This document shows, piece by piece, positions 27,648 through 36,908 of a stretch of DNA of 64,000 nt; the first letter of the stretch is position 1, and each line of letters opens with the position of its first letter. The notes under the pieces were generated by a model that was not told the origin of the DNA, ran no database searches, and was given only the letters and a program-made list of their open reading frames with translations. Location of the stretch: positions 186,001-250,000 of the forward strand of contig NZ_CP026102.1 in assembly GCF_002902945.1 (NCBI RefSeq), written 5' to 3'. The position numbers and the translations under genes are program-made. This DNA is from Paraburkholderia caribensis (GTDB lineage: Bacteria; Pseudomonadota; Gammaproteobacteria; Burkholderiales; Burkholderiaceae).

Positions 27648-29153
27648 AGTGATCAATTAAACGCCAGTTGGCGCATTTCGGGGGCACTGAAAGTCGGTGT
27701 CTCCGTGATGTTCGCGGCGGTGCTGTCGGCATGCGTGAACTATGCGGGTATTCATAGCGATGCGAAGACGGCCGAGCCGCAGCAGTATGCGACGCAGCAG
27801 AGCATTCCCGCCGGGCAAGGCCATTGGCCCGCCGCCGATTGGGCGGACCAGTTCGGCGACGCGCAACTGAAGGCGCTGATCGACGAAGCGCTGAAGAGCA
27901 GCCCGACGCTCGACCAGGCGCGTGCCCGCGTGGCGGCGGCCTCGGCGTATAGCGAAACGGCGAAGGCGAGCACGATGCCGCGCGTCGACGCCAGCTACTC
28001 GCTCACGCGCCAGCAGTATTCGGGCACGGCGCTGGTGCCGCCTCCGACGGGCGGTTCGTGGCAGACGGAGAACAAGGGCCTGTTGAGCGCTTCGTACGAT
28101 CTCGACCTGTGGGGCAAGAACCGCGAAGCGTTGAAGTCGGCAATCTCGCAGTTGCAGGCGAGCCAGGCGGATGCGGAAGTCATCAAGCTGACGCTTACCA
28201 CGTCGATTGCGCGCACCTATAACCAGCTCGCACGCCTTTACGTGTTGCGCGACATCGCGCAGCAGGAGATCGCGCAGCGCGAACAGATCGACCGCATTAC
28301 GGCGGGCCGTATCGCGACGGGGCTCGACACGGAGGTCGAACGCAAGACGGCGCAGGCGAATCTGGCGACGAGCCGCGCCGCGCTGAAGGCGCTCGACGGA
28401 CAGATTCTCACCACGCGCTACCAGATCGCCGTGCTGCTCGGCGCCGGTCCGGACCGTGGGCTGCAAATCGCGCGGCCGACGCTGGGTATCGGCGACGAGG
28501 TGAACCTGCCCGACAACCTGCCCGCCGATCTGGTCAGCCGTCGCCCGGACATCGTCGCTGCGCGCTGGCGCGTCGATGCGATGACGCATGACGTGAAGGA
28601 AGCGAAGGCCGAGTTCTTTCCCGACATCAATCTGAGCGCCGCGATCGGGCTCGACGCATTCGGCTTCGGCCGCTTCCTGACGGCGGCGAGCCGCACGGCC
28701 TCGGCCGGTCCCGCGATCCATCTGCCCATCTTCGACGCGGGCGAACTGCGCGCGCAACTGAAGGGCCGTTACGCCGACTTCGATTATGCGGTCGCAACCT
28801 ACAACCAGACGCTCGTGACCGCATTGAGCGAAGTCGCCACGCAACTCGCCGGCGTGCGCTCGACGGACGGCCAGCTCGTCGATGCGCAAGCGGCGCAGAC
28901 GGCCGCGCGTCAGGCCGACCAGCTTGCGCTCGTGCAATACAAGGCGGGACTCACGAACCAGCTGACCGTACTGAATGCCGACGTCAACGCGCTCGCCGCC
29001 GATCAGTCCGTCGCGAACCTGCGCATGGATCGCCGCGACCAGCAGATCGCGCTCGCGTCGGCGTTGGGCGGCGGTTTCGTCGACACGTCGAACGCCGGTC
29101 AGAACGCGCGCGTCGCCTCGGCCACAGAAACGTCTGCCGCCGCTGCGCACTGA
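27645..29153 (+). CDS. Outer-membrane efflux lipoprotein (NodT/OprM family)
   Basis: A 502-residue outer-membrane factor that forms the exit duct of a tripartite pump. The N-terminal signal ends in a lipobox (VLSAC), so the mature protein is lipidated at Cys. Two repeats of the OEP domain follow; ASYDLDLWGKNREA, RRPDIVAARWRVDAM and AEFFPDINLSAAIGLDAFGF are NodT-family hallmarks. The following emrA and emrB genes provide the adaptor and inner-membrane pump. An operator-like dyad covers its start codon. Confidence 0.93.
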   Translation: MSDQLNASWRISGALKVGVSVMFAAVLSACVNYAGIHSDAKTAEPQQYATQQSIPAGQGHWPAADWADQFGDAQLKALIDEALKSSPTLDQARARVAAASAYSETAKASTMPRVDASYSLTRQQYSGTALVPPPTGGSWQTENKGLLSASYDLDLWGKNREALKSAISQLQASQADAEVIKLTLTTSIARTYNQLARLYVLRDIAQQEIAQREQIDRITAGRIATGLDTEVERKTAQANLATSRAALKALDGQILTTRYQIAVLLGAGPDRGLQIARPTLGIGDEVNLPDNLPADLVSRRPDIVAARWRVDAMTHDVKEAKAEFFPDINLSAAIGLDAFGFGRFLTAASRTASAGPAIHLPIFDAGELRAQLKGRYADFDYAVATYNQTLVTALSEVATQLAGVRSTDGQLVDAQAAQTAARQADQLALVQYKAGLTNQLTVLNADVNALAADQSVANLRMDRRDQQIALASALGGGFVDTSNAGQNARVASATETSAAAAH

Positions 29154-29187
29154 GCGGCCTTTCATCGCATTGCCTGGAGAACTGAAA

Positions 29188-30504
29188 ATGAGCGAAATCA
29201 ACACCCCGGAGCGCGAAACGACGCAAGCGCCGGATGCAAAGCCCGGTGCGAAGTCCGCTGCGGCACCGGCCCAAGCTGTCGAAGCGAACGAACCCAACAC
29301 GCGCAAGCGCAAGTTGCTGCTCTCGCTGCTGGGCGCGGCCGTCGTCGTGTCGGCTGCGGCTTACGGCGCGTACTACATGACCTACTCGCGCTACCACGAG
29401 ACCACCGACGACGCATACGTCAGCGGCAACCTCGTGCAACTGACGCCGCAGGTGACGGGCACGGTGATTGCCGTCAACGCCGACGACACGCAAATCGTGA
29501 AGGCCGGCGACCCGGTCGTGACGCTCGACAACGCCGACGCGAAGATCGCGCTCGGCAACGCGGAAGCGGCGCTTGGACAGACCGTCCGTCAGGTGAGCAG
29601 CCTGTACGTGAACAACGATTTCTACGCGGCGAACGTCGCGCAGAAGCAATCGGACCTGGCGCGCGCGCAGGACGATCTGCGCCGCCGCCAGGCTGTCGCG
29701 GGCACGGGCGCGGTATCCGCCGAAGACATCGCACATGCACGCGACGCCGTGAACGCCGCGCAGGCCGCGCTCGACGCCGCGCGTCAGCAGGCGGAAGCGA
29801 ACCGCGCGTTGACCGACCACACGACGATCGCCCAGCACCCCAACGTGCAGGCCGCGGCATCGAAGGTGCGCGACGCGTATCTCTCGTATGCGCGCAACAC
29901 GCTGCCCGCGCCCGTCACCGGTTATGTCGCGAAGCGTTCCGTGCAGGTCGGACAGCGCGTGTCGCCGGGAACGCCGTTGATGGCCGTCGTGCCGCTCGAC
30001 GGCGTGTGGGTCGACGCGAACTACAAGGAAAACCAGTTGCGCAACATGCGCATCGGCCAGCCCGTCACGCTGACGGCCGACGTGTACGGCGGCAAGGTCG
30101 AATATCACGGCCGCGTGGTCGGCTTTTCCGCGGGCACGGGCAGCGCGTTCGCGACGCTGCCCGCGCAGAACGCAACGGGCAACTGGATCAAGGTCGTGCA
30201 GCGCCTGCCCGCGCGCATCCAGCTCGACCAGAAGGAACTGGAAGCGCATCCGCTGCGTATCGGCCTGTCGATGGACGTCGATGTCGACACGCACGACAAC
30301 GCGGGTCCGCAACTCGGCGCCGCGATGAACACGACGTATCGCACGGATGTGTTCGCGCAATACGGCGCACAGGCCGATGCCGAGATCGACAGGATCATCG
30401 CGCAGAACATGGTGACGACGCGTGATGCGTCGCGGCCGCTCGCGAAGCGCGACGCAGGCGACAAGCCAGGCGACAAGCGCGCCACGGCGCAGCGCGCAGG
30501 CTAA
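29188..30504 (+). CDS. emrA: EmrA/HlyD family membrane fusion protein
   Basis: A 438-residue periplasmic adaptor. A polar N-terminus is followed by one membrane anchor (LLLSLLGAAVVVSAAAYGAY), then the lipoyl-like half-motif (TDDAYVSGNLVQLTPQVTGT), a coiled-coil hairpin (about 110-215), and the second half (LPAPVTGYVAKRSVQVGQRV). The YETTDDAY-type sequence after the anchor is typical of EmrA. The C-terminal 40 residues are lysine/arginine/alanine-rich and look unstructured. GGAGA at 29176-29180 sets ATG 29188. It links EmrB to the outer-membrane factor. Confidence 0.94.
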   Translation: MSEINTPERETTQAPDAKPGAKSAAAPAQAVEANEPNTRKRKLLLSLLGAAVVVSAAAYGAYYMTYSRYHETTDDAYVSGNLVQLTPQVTGTVIAVNADDTQIVKAGDPVVTLDNADAKIALGNAEAALGQTVRQVSSLYVNNDFYAANVAQKQSDLARAQDDLRRRQAVAGTGAVSAEDIAHARDAVNAAQAALDAARQQAEANRALTDHTTIAQHPNVQAAASKVRDAYLSYARNTLPAPVTGYVAKRSVQVGQRVSPGTPLMAVVPLDGVWVDANYKENQLRNMRIGQPVTLTADVYGGKVEYHGRVVGFSAGTGSAFATLPAQNATGNWIKVVQRLPARIQLDQKELEAHPLRIGLSMDVDVDTHDNAGPQLGAAMNTTYRTDVFAQYGAQADAEIDRIIAQNMVTTRDASRPLAKRDAGDKPGDKRATAQRAG

Positions 30505-30548
30505 GCCGCAACGGAGGACGCAAACACAAGGTGCGTCCTCGTTCGCTC

Positions 30549-30569
30549 AGATAATTGACAGGTCAGATA
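30549..30569. promoter_or_regulatory. MarR-type operator, site 4 (before emrB)
   Basis: The minus strand reads TATCTGACCTGTCAATTAT then CT, identical over 19 bases to site 2. It lies 12 bases before emrB, inside the presumed operon, so emrB may have its own regulated promoter or an internal control point. Confidence 0.7.
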
Positions 30570-30580
30570 AAGAAAGCGCC

Positions 30581-32140
30581 ATGAATCCCTCGACGCAAAC
30601 CGCACCGGCCCCGTTCACAGGCGGCAAGCTGGTCCTCGCGACACTCGCCGTCGCGCTCGCGACGTTCATGAACGTGCTGGATTCGTCCATCGCGAACGTT
30701 GCGATTCCCACCATCTCGGGCAATCTCGGCGTCTCCGTCGACGAAGGCACCTGGGTGATCACGTTGTTCTCGGCGGCCAATGCGATCGCCATTCCGCTGA
30801 CGGGCTGGCTCACGCAGCGCGTCGGTCAGATCAAGCTGTTCGTCATCTCGATCCTGCTGTTCGTGTTCTCGTCGTGGCTGTGCGGCATCGCCCCGAACCT
30901 GGTCGTGCTGCTGGCCGCGCGCATCTTGCAGGGTCTCGTGGCGGGGCCGTTGACGCCGCTTTCGCAGGCCATTCTGCTCGCTTCGTATCCGAAGGAGAAA
31001 AGCGCGACGGCACTTTCGCTGTGGGCGATGACGGCTACCGTCGGTCCGATTGCGGGCCCCGCGCTCGGCGGCTGGATCACCGACAGCTACAGCTGGTCGT
31101 GGATCTTCTATATCAACATTCCCGTCGGACTGTTCGCCGCCGGCGTGACGTGGATGCTCTATCGCGACCGCGAATCGCAGACGCGCAAATTGCCCATCGA
31201 CAAGATCGGCCTGTTGTCGCTGGTCGTCTGGGTCGCATCGCTGCAGATCATGCTCGACAAGGGCAAGGATCTCGACTGGTTCAGCTCGCCCGTGATCTGT
31301 ACGCTCACGGCTGTCGCGGGAGTCAGCTTTATCTTTTTCCTGATCTGGGAGTTTACGGAAAAAAACCCGATCGTCGATCTGCGGCTCTTCGCGGTGCAGA
31401 ATTTCCGCGGCGGGACGATTGCGATTTCGGTGGCCTATGGTGTGTTCTTCGCGAACCTCGTGATTTTGCCGCAGTGGATTCAGGGCTATCTCGGCTATCG
31501 TTCGGTGGACGCGGGTCTCGTGACCGCACCGCTTGGCGTGTTCGCCGTACTGCTCGCGCCCGTGATGGCGAAGATCATGCCGAGGACCGATGCACGGCTG
31601 CTCGCGACGCTGGCCTTCCTCGGCTTTGCTGGCGTGTTCTTCATGCGCTCGCAATACACCACGGGCGTCGACCCGACCACCCTGGTCGTGCCGACGCTGC
31701 TGCAAGGCATTCCCATGGCGCTCTTTTTCACGCCGCTGACCGCGATCATCCTGTCGGGCCTGCCCGCCGAAAAGATTCCCGCCGCAGCGGGCCTGTCGAA
31801 CTTCGTACGGATCTTCGCGGGCGGCGTGGGCACGTCGTTGATCTCGACGGGCTGGAACAACCGGACGATCCTGCATCACGCGCAACTCGCGGAACAGTCG
31901 AGCGTGAACAACCCCGCCTTCACGAGCGCGCTCTCCAGCATTCACGCGACGCTCGGCGGCAGCATGGATCAGGCCCGAGCGTTTTTCGAGCAATCGCTCA
32001 ATGCACAGGCGGCGATGCTCGGCTTGAACGACATCTTCTGGTTGTCAGCAATGATCTTCATCGTCATCATTCCGCTGATCTGGCTGACGAAGCCGCGCAA
32101 GGGCGGCGGCGGTGGCGCAGCGGCAGCGGGCGCGCACTGA
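30581..32140 (+). CDS. emrB: EmrB/QacA-type MFS multidrug exporter
   Basis: A 519-residue drug:H+ antiporter with 14 predicted membrane segments (DHA2 family). Signatures: helix 1 LATFMNVLDSSIANVAIPTI (motif D1), GWLTQRVGQIKLF (motif A), and GPIAGPALGGWITDSYSWSW (motif C). The C-terminus is a short glycine/alanine-rich tail. It pumps hydrophobic drugs or phenolic compounds through EmrA and the lipoprotein duct. The ribosome site is weak. A terminator follows 22 bases after the stop. Confidence 0.95.
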   Translation: MNPSTQTAPAPFTGGKLVLATLAVALATFMNVLDSSIANVAIPTISGNLGVSVDEGTWVITLFSAANAIAIPLTGWLTQRVGQIKLFVISILLFVFSSWLCGIAPNLVVLLAARILQGLVAGPLTPLSQAILLASYPKEKSATALSLWAMTATVGPIAGPALGGWITDSYSWSWIFYINIPVGLFAAGVTWMLYRDRESQTRKLPIDKIGLLSLVVWVASLQIMLDKGKDLDWFSSPVICTLTAVAGVSFIFFLIWEFTEKNPIVDLRLFAVQNFRGGTIAISVAYGVFFANLVILPQWIQGYLGYRSVDAGLVTAPLGVFAVLLAPVMAKIMPRTDARLLATLAFLGFAGVFFMRSQYTTGVDPTTLVVPTLLQGIPMALFFTPLTAIILSGLPAEKIPAAAGLSNFVRIFAGGVGTSLISTGWNNRTILHHAQLAEQSSVNNPAFTSALSSIHATLGGSMDQARAFFEQSLNAQAAMLGLNDIFWLSAMIFIVIIPLIWLTKPRKGGGGGAAAAGAH

Positions 32141-32162
32141 GCGCACTCGCCGGGTAGAGAGG

Positions 32163-32196
32163 GGCCCCGGCTTGCCGATGCAGCCGGGGCCTTTTT
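32163..32196 (+). terminator. Rho-independent terminator after emrB
   Basis: GGCCCCGGCT (32163-32172) pairs perfectly with AGCCGGGGCC (32182-32191), followed by five T. It ends the marR-pump operon. Confidence 0.92.
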
Positions 32197-32814
32197 CGCT
32201 GACGTAGCCGCGCGTTCGGGTGCGTTGCGGCTGCGAGATGGCGGAGCAGCAACGTACACGTCATATCGAAGGCGGCCCGGGCGTCGAATATGAGGTGAAA
32301 CAGCCGGTTTGCGCGGCTCGTCCGTTCGCCAACCGTAGGGCGGCGAAAGCAAGATGAATCTGCGAAAAAGCTAAACGCAAGGTCAAATCTGGTATCGTGC
32401 GTCCGGGCTCGACCAGCCGGAACGTGAGACGAATGCCGTCAGGGTTTGTACCAACCGGTACATTCGCCGCGAACGCGCCGGCAGTAAAGCGAGTGCCCAT
32501 GCGGCCTGCGGCCGCGCGGCGCGGCCTCAGGCTCGCGAGCCGCGCCGCGCTGGGTCCACAGGAAGATTCAACTCAATTACCGATCGATCATCGGCCACAT
32601 CAGGATTTCTTAAGCGAAAACTGCAAATAATCGCCTCCGGGTTGCTCCCGGTGTCAACCTTTTGGATAAATTGCCGTTGTCCATTTGTAAAGAGTTGAAA
32701 AGGCGAGATCAGGACGGCGATAACGCCCGTCCGGCGCGCTCCGAAATCCAACCTCATTCGATGCAATAGCAACGAGACCATTGTTACTGCATCAGGCATT
32801 ACCCGGGTTCATCC
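32197..32814. other. Intergenic region with a GC-rich hairpin
   Basis: 618 bases between the emrB terminator and mprF. No frame with a ribosome site and normal codon use was found. The stretch holds a perfect 12-bp inverted repeat, GCGCGGCGCGGC (32514-32525) and GCCGCGCCGCGC (32539-32550), containing a nested GGCTCGCGAGCC palindrome. The region to its right is A/T-richer and probably carries the mprF promoter. Confidence 0.5.
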
Positions 32815-35409
32815 ATGTCTGACCTTCCCCGTTCTTTTATTAGCCGCGCCGCCGCGCTGCTTCAGCGAGCGTGCGCCGTGGCCGGCAGCCGGCACGTGCT
32901 GTCGCCTGCGTTGTCGCTCGGTGTCTGCGTGCTGCTTCTGATCGTGCTGCAGCACCTGTCGCAGGCCGTCGATTACCGCTCGGTGATCCGCCATCTGCGG
33001 CATCTGACGGCGGGCGAATGGTCGGCTGCGCTCGGCGCGACGATTCTCAGCTATATCGCCCTCGTTGGACGCGATGCCGTCGGGCTGCGTTACATCGGCA
33101 AGGCCGTGCCGCGCGCGGCCCTGTGGATCGGCGCGACGGCGGGCTCGGCGCTCGGCAACGCGACCGGCTTCGGCGCGCTGACGGGCGGCGCGGTGCGCGC
33201 GCGCGTCTATGCCGTCGCCGACGTGACCCCGGCGCAAATCGGCCGCATGACGGTGTTCACGAGCGTTTCGCTCGCCCTGGCCCTCGTTCTGATGACCGCG
33301 CTCGGCATGCTGTGCGACGCGCGCACGCTCGCGCCGATGCTGCACAGCCCGACGGGCGCGCTCGCCTGGGGCGGCGCGGCGCTGCTGACCGTGCTCGGTC
33401 TGCTGACGCTCGCCTGCGGCAAGCAGACGCGCCAGATCCGCACGCGCTGGAGCTGGCTGTCGTTCGACGTGCCCGCGCGCCGCGATTTCATCGAACAGGT
33501 CCTGCTGGCCGTGCTCGACGTCGTCGCGGCCGGTCTCGCGCTGTGGGCGCTGCTGCCGCACGCGCAGGTGGGCTTCGTGTCGTTCATCACGATCTATGCG
33601 GCGGCGATGCTGCTGGGCCTGATCGGCCACACGCCGGGCGGCGTGGGCGTGTTCGAGGCGGCGATGGTGTTCGCGCTCGGCGGCAGCGTGCAGACGCATT
33701 CGATGGTCGCCGCGCTGCTTGCGTACCGCGCAATCTATTTCGGTTTGCCGCTGATCGTGTCGGCGGGACTGCTGGCCGGTTTCGAAGGGCGCGCGCTGAA
33801 GAAGCACCTGCCCTTGCATCACGCGGCCACCGTGTCGCAGCTCGCGCCGCTGTTCCTGAGTCTCGTGACCTTCGTGGTCGGCGGCATGCTGGTGATTTCG
33901 AGCGCGACACCCGCGTTCTGGCAACGCATCGCGATCCTGCGCGATTTCGTGCCGCTGTGGGTGCTCGAAAGCTCGCAGATGCTGTGCAGCGTGGTCGGCG
34001 TCGCATTGCTGTTCGTCGCGCGTGGCCTGTCGCGGCGTCTCGATGCCGCATGGTGGCTTACGCTGGGTCTCGCGGTCGTGAGTCTCGCGCTGTCGCTGAC
34101 CAAGGGGCTCGCGTTCGTCGAAGCCGGCGTGCTGACGACGCTGATCGTGTTGCTGGTCGCGACGCGCTCGCGCTTCAATCGCCGCTCGTCGCTGTTCGCC
34201 GAGCCCTTTACGGCGGGCTGGCTGGTTTCGGTGGCGATGGTGCTGATGCTCGCGGTGTGGGTGATGCTGTTCGCGTTCCGCGACGTGCCCTACACCCGCG
34301 ACCTGTGGTGGCAATTCGCATTCGACGAGCGCGCGCCCCGTGCCTTGCGCGCGACCCTCGCCGCCAGCCTGTTCGCCGCGACGTTCGCGTTCTGGCAATT
34401 GTTGCGTCCGGCTGCGGGCCGCTTCGTGAAGCCCGTGAAGCAGGATCTCGACGACGCCGCGCGCATCTTCCGCGCGCAGGAGCGCAGCGACGCGGGCCTC
34501 GCGCTGATGGGCGACAAGAGCTTTCTGTTCTCCGAGTCGCGCAAGGCGTTTCTCATGTACGCGAAGTACGGGCGCACGTGGGCCGCATTGCACGACCCCG
34601 TTGGTCCGCGTGCGGAATGGGCGGAGCTGATCAGCAAGTTCGTGGCGCTCGCGCACACGCACGGCGGCCGCGCGGCGTTCTATCAGGTGCGCGCGAACGC
34701 CTTGCCGCTCTACCTCGACGCCGGCCTCACGCTGATGAAGCTCGGCGAGGAAGCGCACGTCGTGCTCGACGAATTCGATCTGAAGGGCTCGCACCGCGCG
34801 CATTTGCGCTATGCGCTCAAGCGCGGCGAGCGCGATGGCTTTGCCGTCGAAGTGATCGAGCCGGCGCGCGTGCCCGAATCGATTGCGACACTGCGCGAGA
34901 TTTCCGATGGCTGGCTCGACAGCCGCGATGCGCGTGAGAAGAGCTTCTCGGTCGCCGCGTTCACGGAAGACTATCTCGCCGCGCAATCGGTGATGCTGGT
35001 GCGTCAGAACGGCACGCCCGTTGCGTTCGTCACGTTCATGACGACGGACCTCAACACCGAGGCCACCGTCGGCGTGATGCGTCACGTGCCGCAGGCTTCG
35101 CCGTATGCGATGGAGTATCTGTTCACGCGGCTCGCGCTGCATCTGAAGCACGCGGGGTTCCGCTCGCTCAGCCTCGGTATCGCGCCGTTCTCCGGCATGT
35201 CGCCGACGCCGCTCGCGTCGCGTTGGCACCGGCTCGCGAATATCGTGTGGCGCTTCGGCGGCCGCTTCTACAACTTCCGCGGACTGCGCGCTTTCAAGAG
35301 CAAATTCCAGCCTCAATGGGAGCCGCGCTATCTCGCTGCATCCGGTTCCGTCGGCGTGTTCTTCACGCTCGCGGACCTTTCGCTGCTGGCAGGGGGCCGG
35401 CGTTCATGA
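32815..35409 (+). CDS. mprF: Phosphatidylglycerol lysyltransferase (MprF/LpiA)
   Basis: An 864-residue bifunctional membrane protein. The N-terminal part (about 1-540) has some 14 hydrophobic segments of the flippase/UPF0104 type, with NATGFGALTGGAVRARVYAV and GHTPGGVGVFEAAMVFALGG. The C-terminal part (about 550-864) is the GNAT-like synthase that moves lysine from Lys-tRNA to phosphatidylglycerol (ERSDAGLALMGDKSFLFSES, LGIAPFSGM, NFRGLRAFKSKFQPQWEPRY). Lysyl-PG lowers surface charge and protects against cationic peptides and acid. The stop overlaps the next start (ATGA), a typical lpiA-acvB pair. Confidence 0.94.
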   Translation: MSDLPRSFISRAAALLQRACAVAGSRHVLSPALSLGVCVLLLIVLQHLSQAVDYRSVIRHLRHLTAGEWSAALGATILSYIALVGRDAVGLRYIGKAVPRAALWIGATAGSALGNATGFGALTGGAVRARVYAVADVTPAQIGRMTVFTSVSLALALVLMTALGMLCDARTLAPMLHSPTGALAWGGAALLTVLGLLTLACGKQTRQIRTRWSWLSFDVPARRDFIEQVLLAVLDVVAAGLALWALLPHAQVGFVSFITIYAAAMLLGLIGHTPGGVGVFEAAMVFALGGSVQTHSMVAALLAYRAIYFGLPLIVSAGLLAGFEGRALKKHLPLHHAATVSQLAPLFLSLVTFVVGGMLVISSATPAFWQRIAILRDFVPLWVLESSQMLCSVVGVALLFVARGLSRRLDAAWWLTLGLAVVSLALSLTKGLAFVEAGVLTTLIVLLVATRSRFNRRSSLFAEPFTAGWLVSVAMVLMLAVWVMLFAFRDVPYTRDLWWQFAFDERAPRALRATLAASLFAATFAFWQLLRPAAGRFVKPVKQDLDDAARIFRAQERSDAGLALMGDKSFLFSESRKAFLMYAKYGRTWAALHDPVGPRAEWAELISKFVALAHTHGGRAAFYQVRANALPLYLDAGLTLMKLGEEAHVVLDEFDLKGSHRAHLRYALKRGERDGFAVEVIEPARVPESIATLREISDGWLDSRDAREKSFSVAAFTEDYLAAQSVMLVRQNGTPVAFVTFMTTDLNTEATVGVMRHVPQASPYAMEYLFTRLALHLKHAGFRSLSLGIAPFSGMSPTPLASRWHRLANIVWRFGGRFYNFRGLRAFKSKFQPQWEPRYLAASGSVGVFFTLADLSLLAGGRRS

Positions 35410-36683
35410 TCATGCAAAAGTTTTACCGGCTCGCCGCACTGGCGAGCGTTTCGTTGTGCTCGCTCGCGGGCGTGGTGCCGGCGGCGCACGCCTATGAAAC
35501 CGTATCCGGCGGCCGTTACGGCCAGGTCACGGTGACCAGGCCCACCGGCGACGTGCGTGGCTTTGTCGTGCTGTTCTCGCGCGAGAGCGGCTGGAACCCG
35601 GCGGACCAGCAGGCCGCCGACGCCCTCGCGAAAAACGGCGCGATGGTGGTCGGTGTCGATACCGCGAAGTACGCGGCGAATCTCGCAGCGAAGAAAGAAG
35701 CGTGTCATCAACTGGTGGGCGATGCCGAAGCCGTGAGCCATCAACTCGAACGGCAGGTGCAGTCGAGCCGCTATTTCATGCCGATCGTCGCGGGCTCGGG
35801 CCAGGGCGCGACGCTCGCGATGCAAGTGCTGAAGCAGGCGCCTGAAAACACGGTGGCGGGCGCCGTCTCCGTAGCCGCGCAGCGTGATCTCGACAAGCGT
35901 TTCAATCCGTGCGCGCCGGACCCGACCGTGACGCACGGCCCCGGTCTGCCGGGTTTCGCCGAAACGGACGCGAACGCTTCGGCGGGTACGCAACGCATCG
36001 TCGAGCTGACCACGCCGCATCTGCGCGTCGCCGCCATGAAGGAAGAGGACGTCTCGGACCTGCCGTTGATCGAACTGCCCGCCGCGCATCCGACGGGCAT
36101 GATGGCAATCGTGATTTCCGGTGACGGCGGCTGGCGCGATCTCGACAAGACGATCGCCGAGGAACTGCAGAAAGACGGCGTGTCGGTGATCGGCTGGGAC
36201 AGCCTGCGTTACTTCTGGTCGGAGCGCTCCCCGCAGCAGACGAGCAACGACCTTGCACGTGTGCTGAAAACCTATACGACGCGCTGGCATGCGGATCACG
36301 TCGCGCTGATCGGCTATTCGTTCGGTGCCGACGTGATGCCGTTCGCGTACAACCGCTTGCCCGATGCGGTGCGTGCGAAGGTTGCGCTGATTTCGCTGCT
36401 TGGCTTCGCGCCCTCGGCGGACTTCCAGATTCGCGTCACAGGCTGGCTCGGCATGCCAGCAAGCGACAAGGCGCTGCAGGTGAAGCCCGAGTTGGCGCGC
36501 CTGCCGCCGAAGATCGTGCAGTGTTTCTACGGCGAGCATGAAGAAGACACGCTGTGCCCGACGCTCACAAAGACGGGTGTAGAAGTTATCCGCACGTCCG
36601 GCGATCATCATTTCGGACACGACTATGCCGCGCTCGAAAAACACATTCTCGGCGCGTTGAAAAAGCAGGCTGGCGGAACCTGA
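35406..36683 (+). CDS. AcvB/VirJ-like virulence protein, lysyl-PG hydrolase candidate
   Basis: A 425-residue exported alpha/beta-hydrolase of the AcvB/VirJ family. A signal peptide (about 30 residues, ending AHA) is followed by an N-terminal domain, then the VirJ domain: MMAIVISGDGGWRDLDKTIA, GWDSLRYFWSERSPQQT and the nucleophile elbow IGYSFGADV (Ser305). Length matches AcvB (two domains) rather than VirJ (one). In Agrobacterium and Rhizobium, AcvB cleaves lysyl-phosphatidylglycerol made by the adjacent LpiA. The 4-base overlap with mprF here indicates the same making/unmaking pair. Start at 35406 or, two codons later, 35412. Confidence 0.88.
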   Translation: MIMQKFYRLAALASVSLCSLAGVVPAAHAYETVSGGRYGQVTVTRPTGDVRGFVVLFSRESGWNPADQQAADALAKNGAMVVGVDTAKYAANLAAKKEACHQLVGDAEAVSHQLERQVQSSRYFMPIVAGSGQGATLAMQVLKQAPENTVAGAVSVAAQRDLDKRFNPCAPDPTVTHGPGLPGFAETDANASAGTQRIVELTTPHLRVAAMKEEDVSDLPLIELPAAHPTGMMAIVISGDGGWRDLDKTIAEELQKDGVSVIGWDSLRYFWSERSPQQTSNDLARVLKTYTTRWHADHVALIGYSFGADVMPFAYNRLPDAVRAKVALISLLGFAPSADFQIRVTGWLGMPASDKALQVKPELARLPPKIVQCFYGEHEEDTLCPTLTKTGVEVIRTSGDHHFGHDYAALEKHILGALKKQAGGT

Positions 36684-36822
36684 TGCTGGAAAGCAGTGCG
36701 GCGGCCGTGCATCAGCGATGCACAGTCGCCGCCCTTGCATTGAACCGCAGGCATGCCCGTGGTTCTGCGGAAAAGTAGCGGTCGCAATGACCGCGATGGC
36801 TGCGCGCAGTAACTGCGTGTCC

Positions 36823-36897
36823 TTAGTGGAAAATCAGATACAGAATCACAAGGACGATAAGCGGCACACCTAGCAACCAACCAATCAGATAAGGCAT
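36823..36897 (-). CDS. 24-residue hydrophobic membrane peptide
   Basis: A very short frame, MPYLIGWLLGVPLIVLVILY ending LIFH, with one transmembrane segment. GGGAG at 36904-36908 lies six bases before the ATG, an unusually good ribosome site for a chance frame. It stands alone on the minus strand between acvB and the Mo-hydroxylase genes. I do not know a function; small single-span peptides like this are often membrane-stress or partner-binding proteins. Confidence 0.65.
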   Translation of the reverse strand: MPYLIGWLLGVPLIVLVILYLIFH

Positions 36898-36908
36898 CTC
36901 TTTCTCCC

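Noticed and set aside
27657..29312. 551-codon frame antisense to the outer-membrane factor and emrA
   Set aside because: Same shadow pattern; both plus-strand genes show family motifs through the region.
32527..32799. 90-codon minus frame before mprF
   Set aside because: No ribosome site or recognisable motif, and it spans the presumed mprF promoter.
32809..35316. 835-codon open frame antisense to mprF
   Set aside because: It is rich in Arg, His and Gln with no domain, the usual shadow of a high-GC gene. The plus strand encodes a clear MprF.
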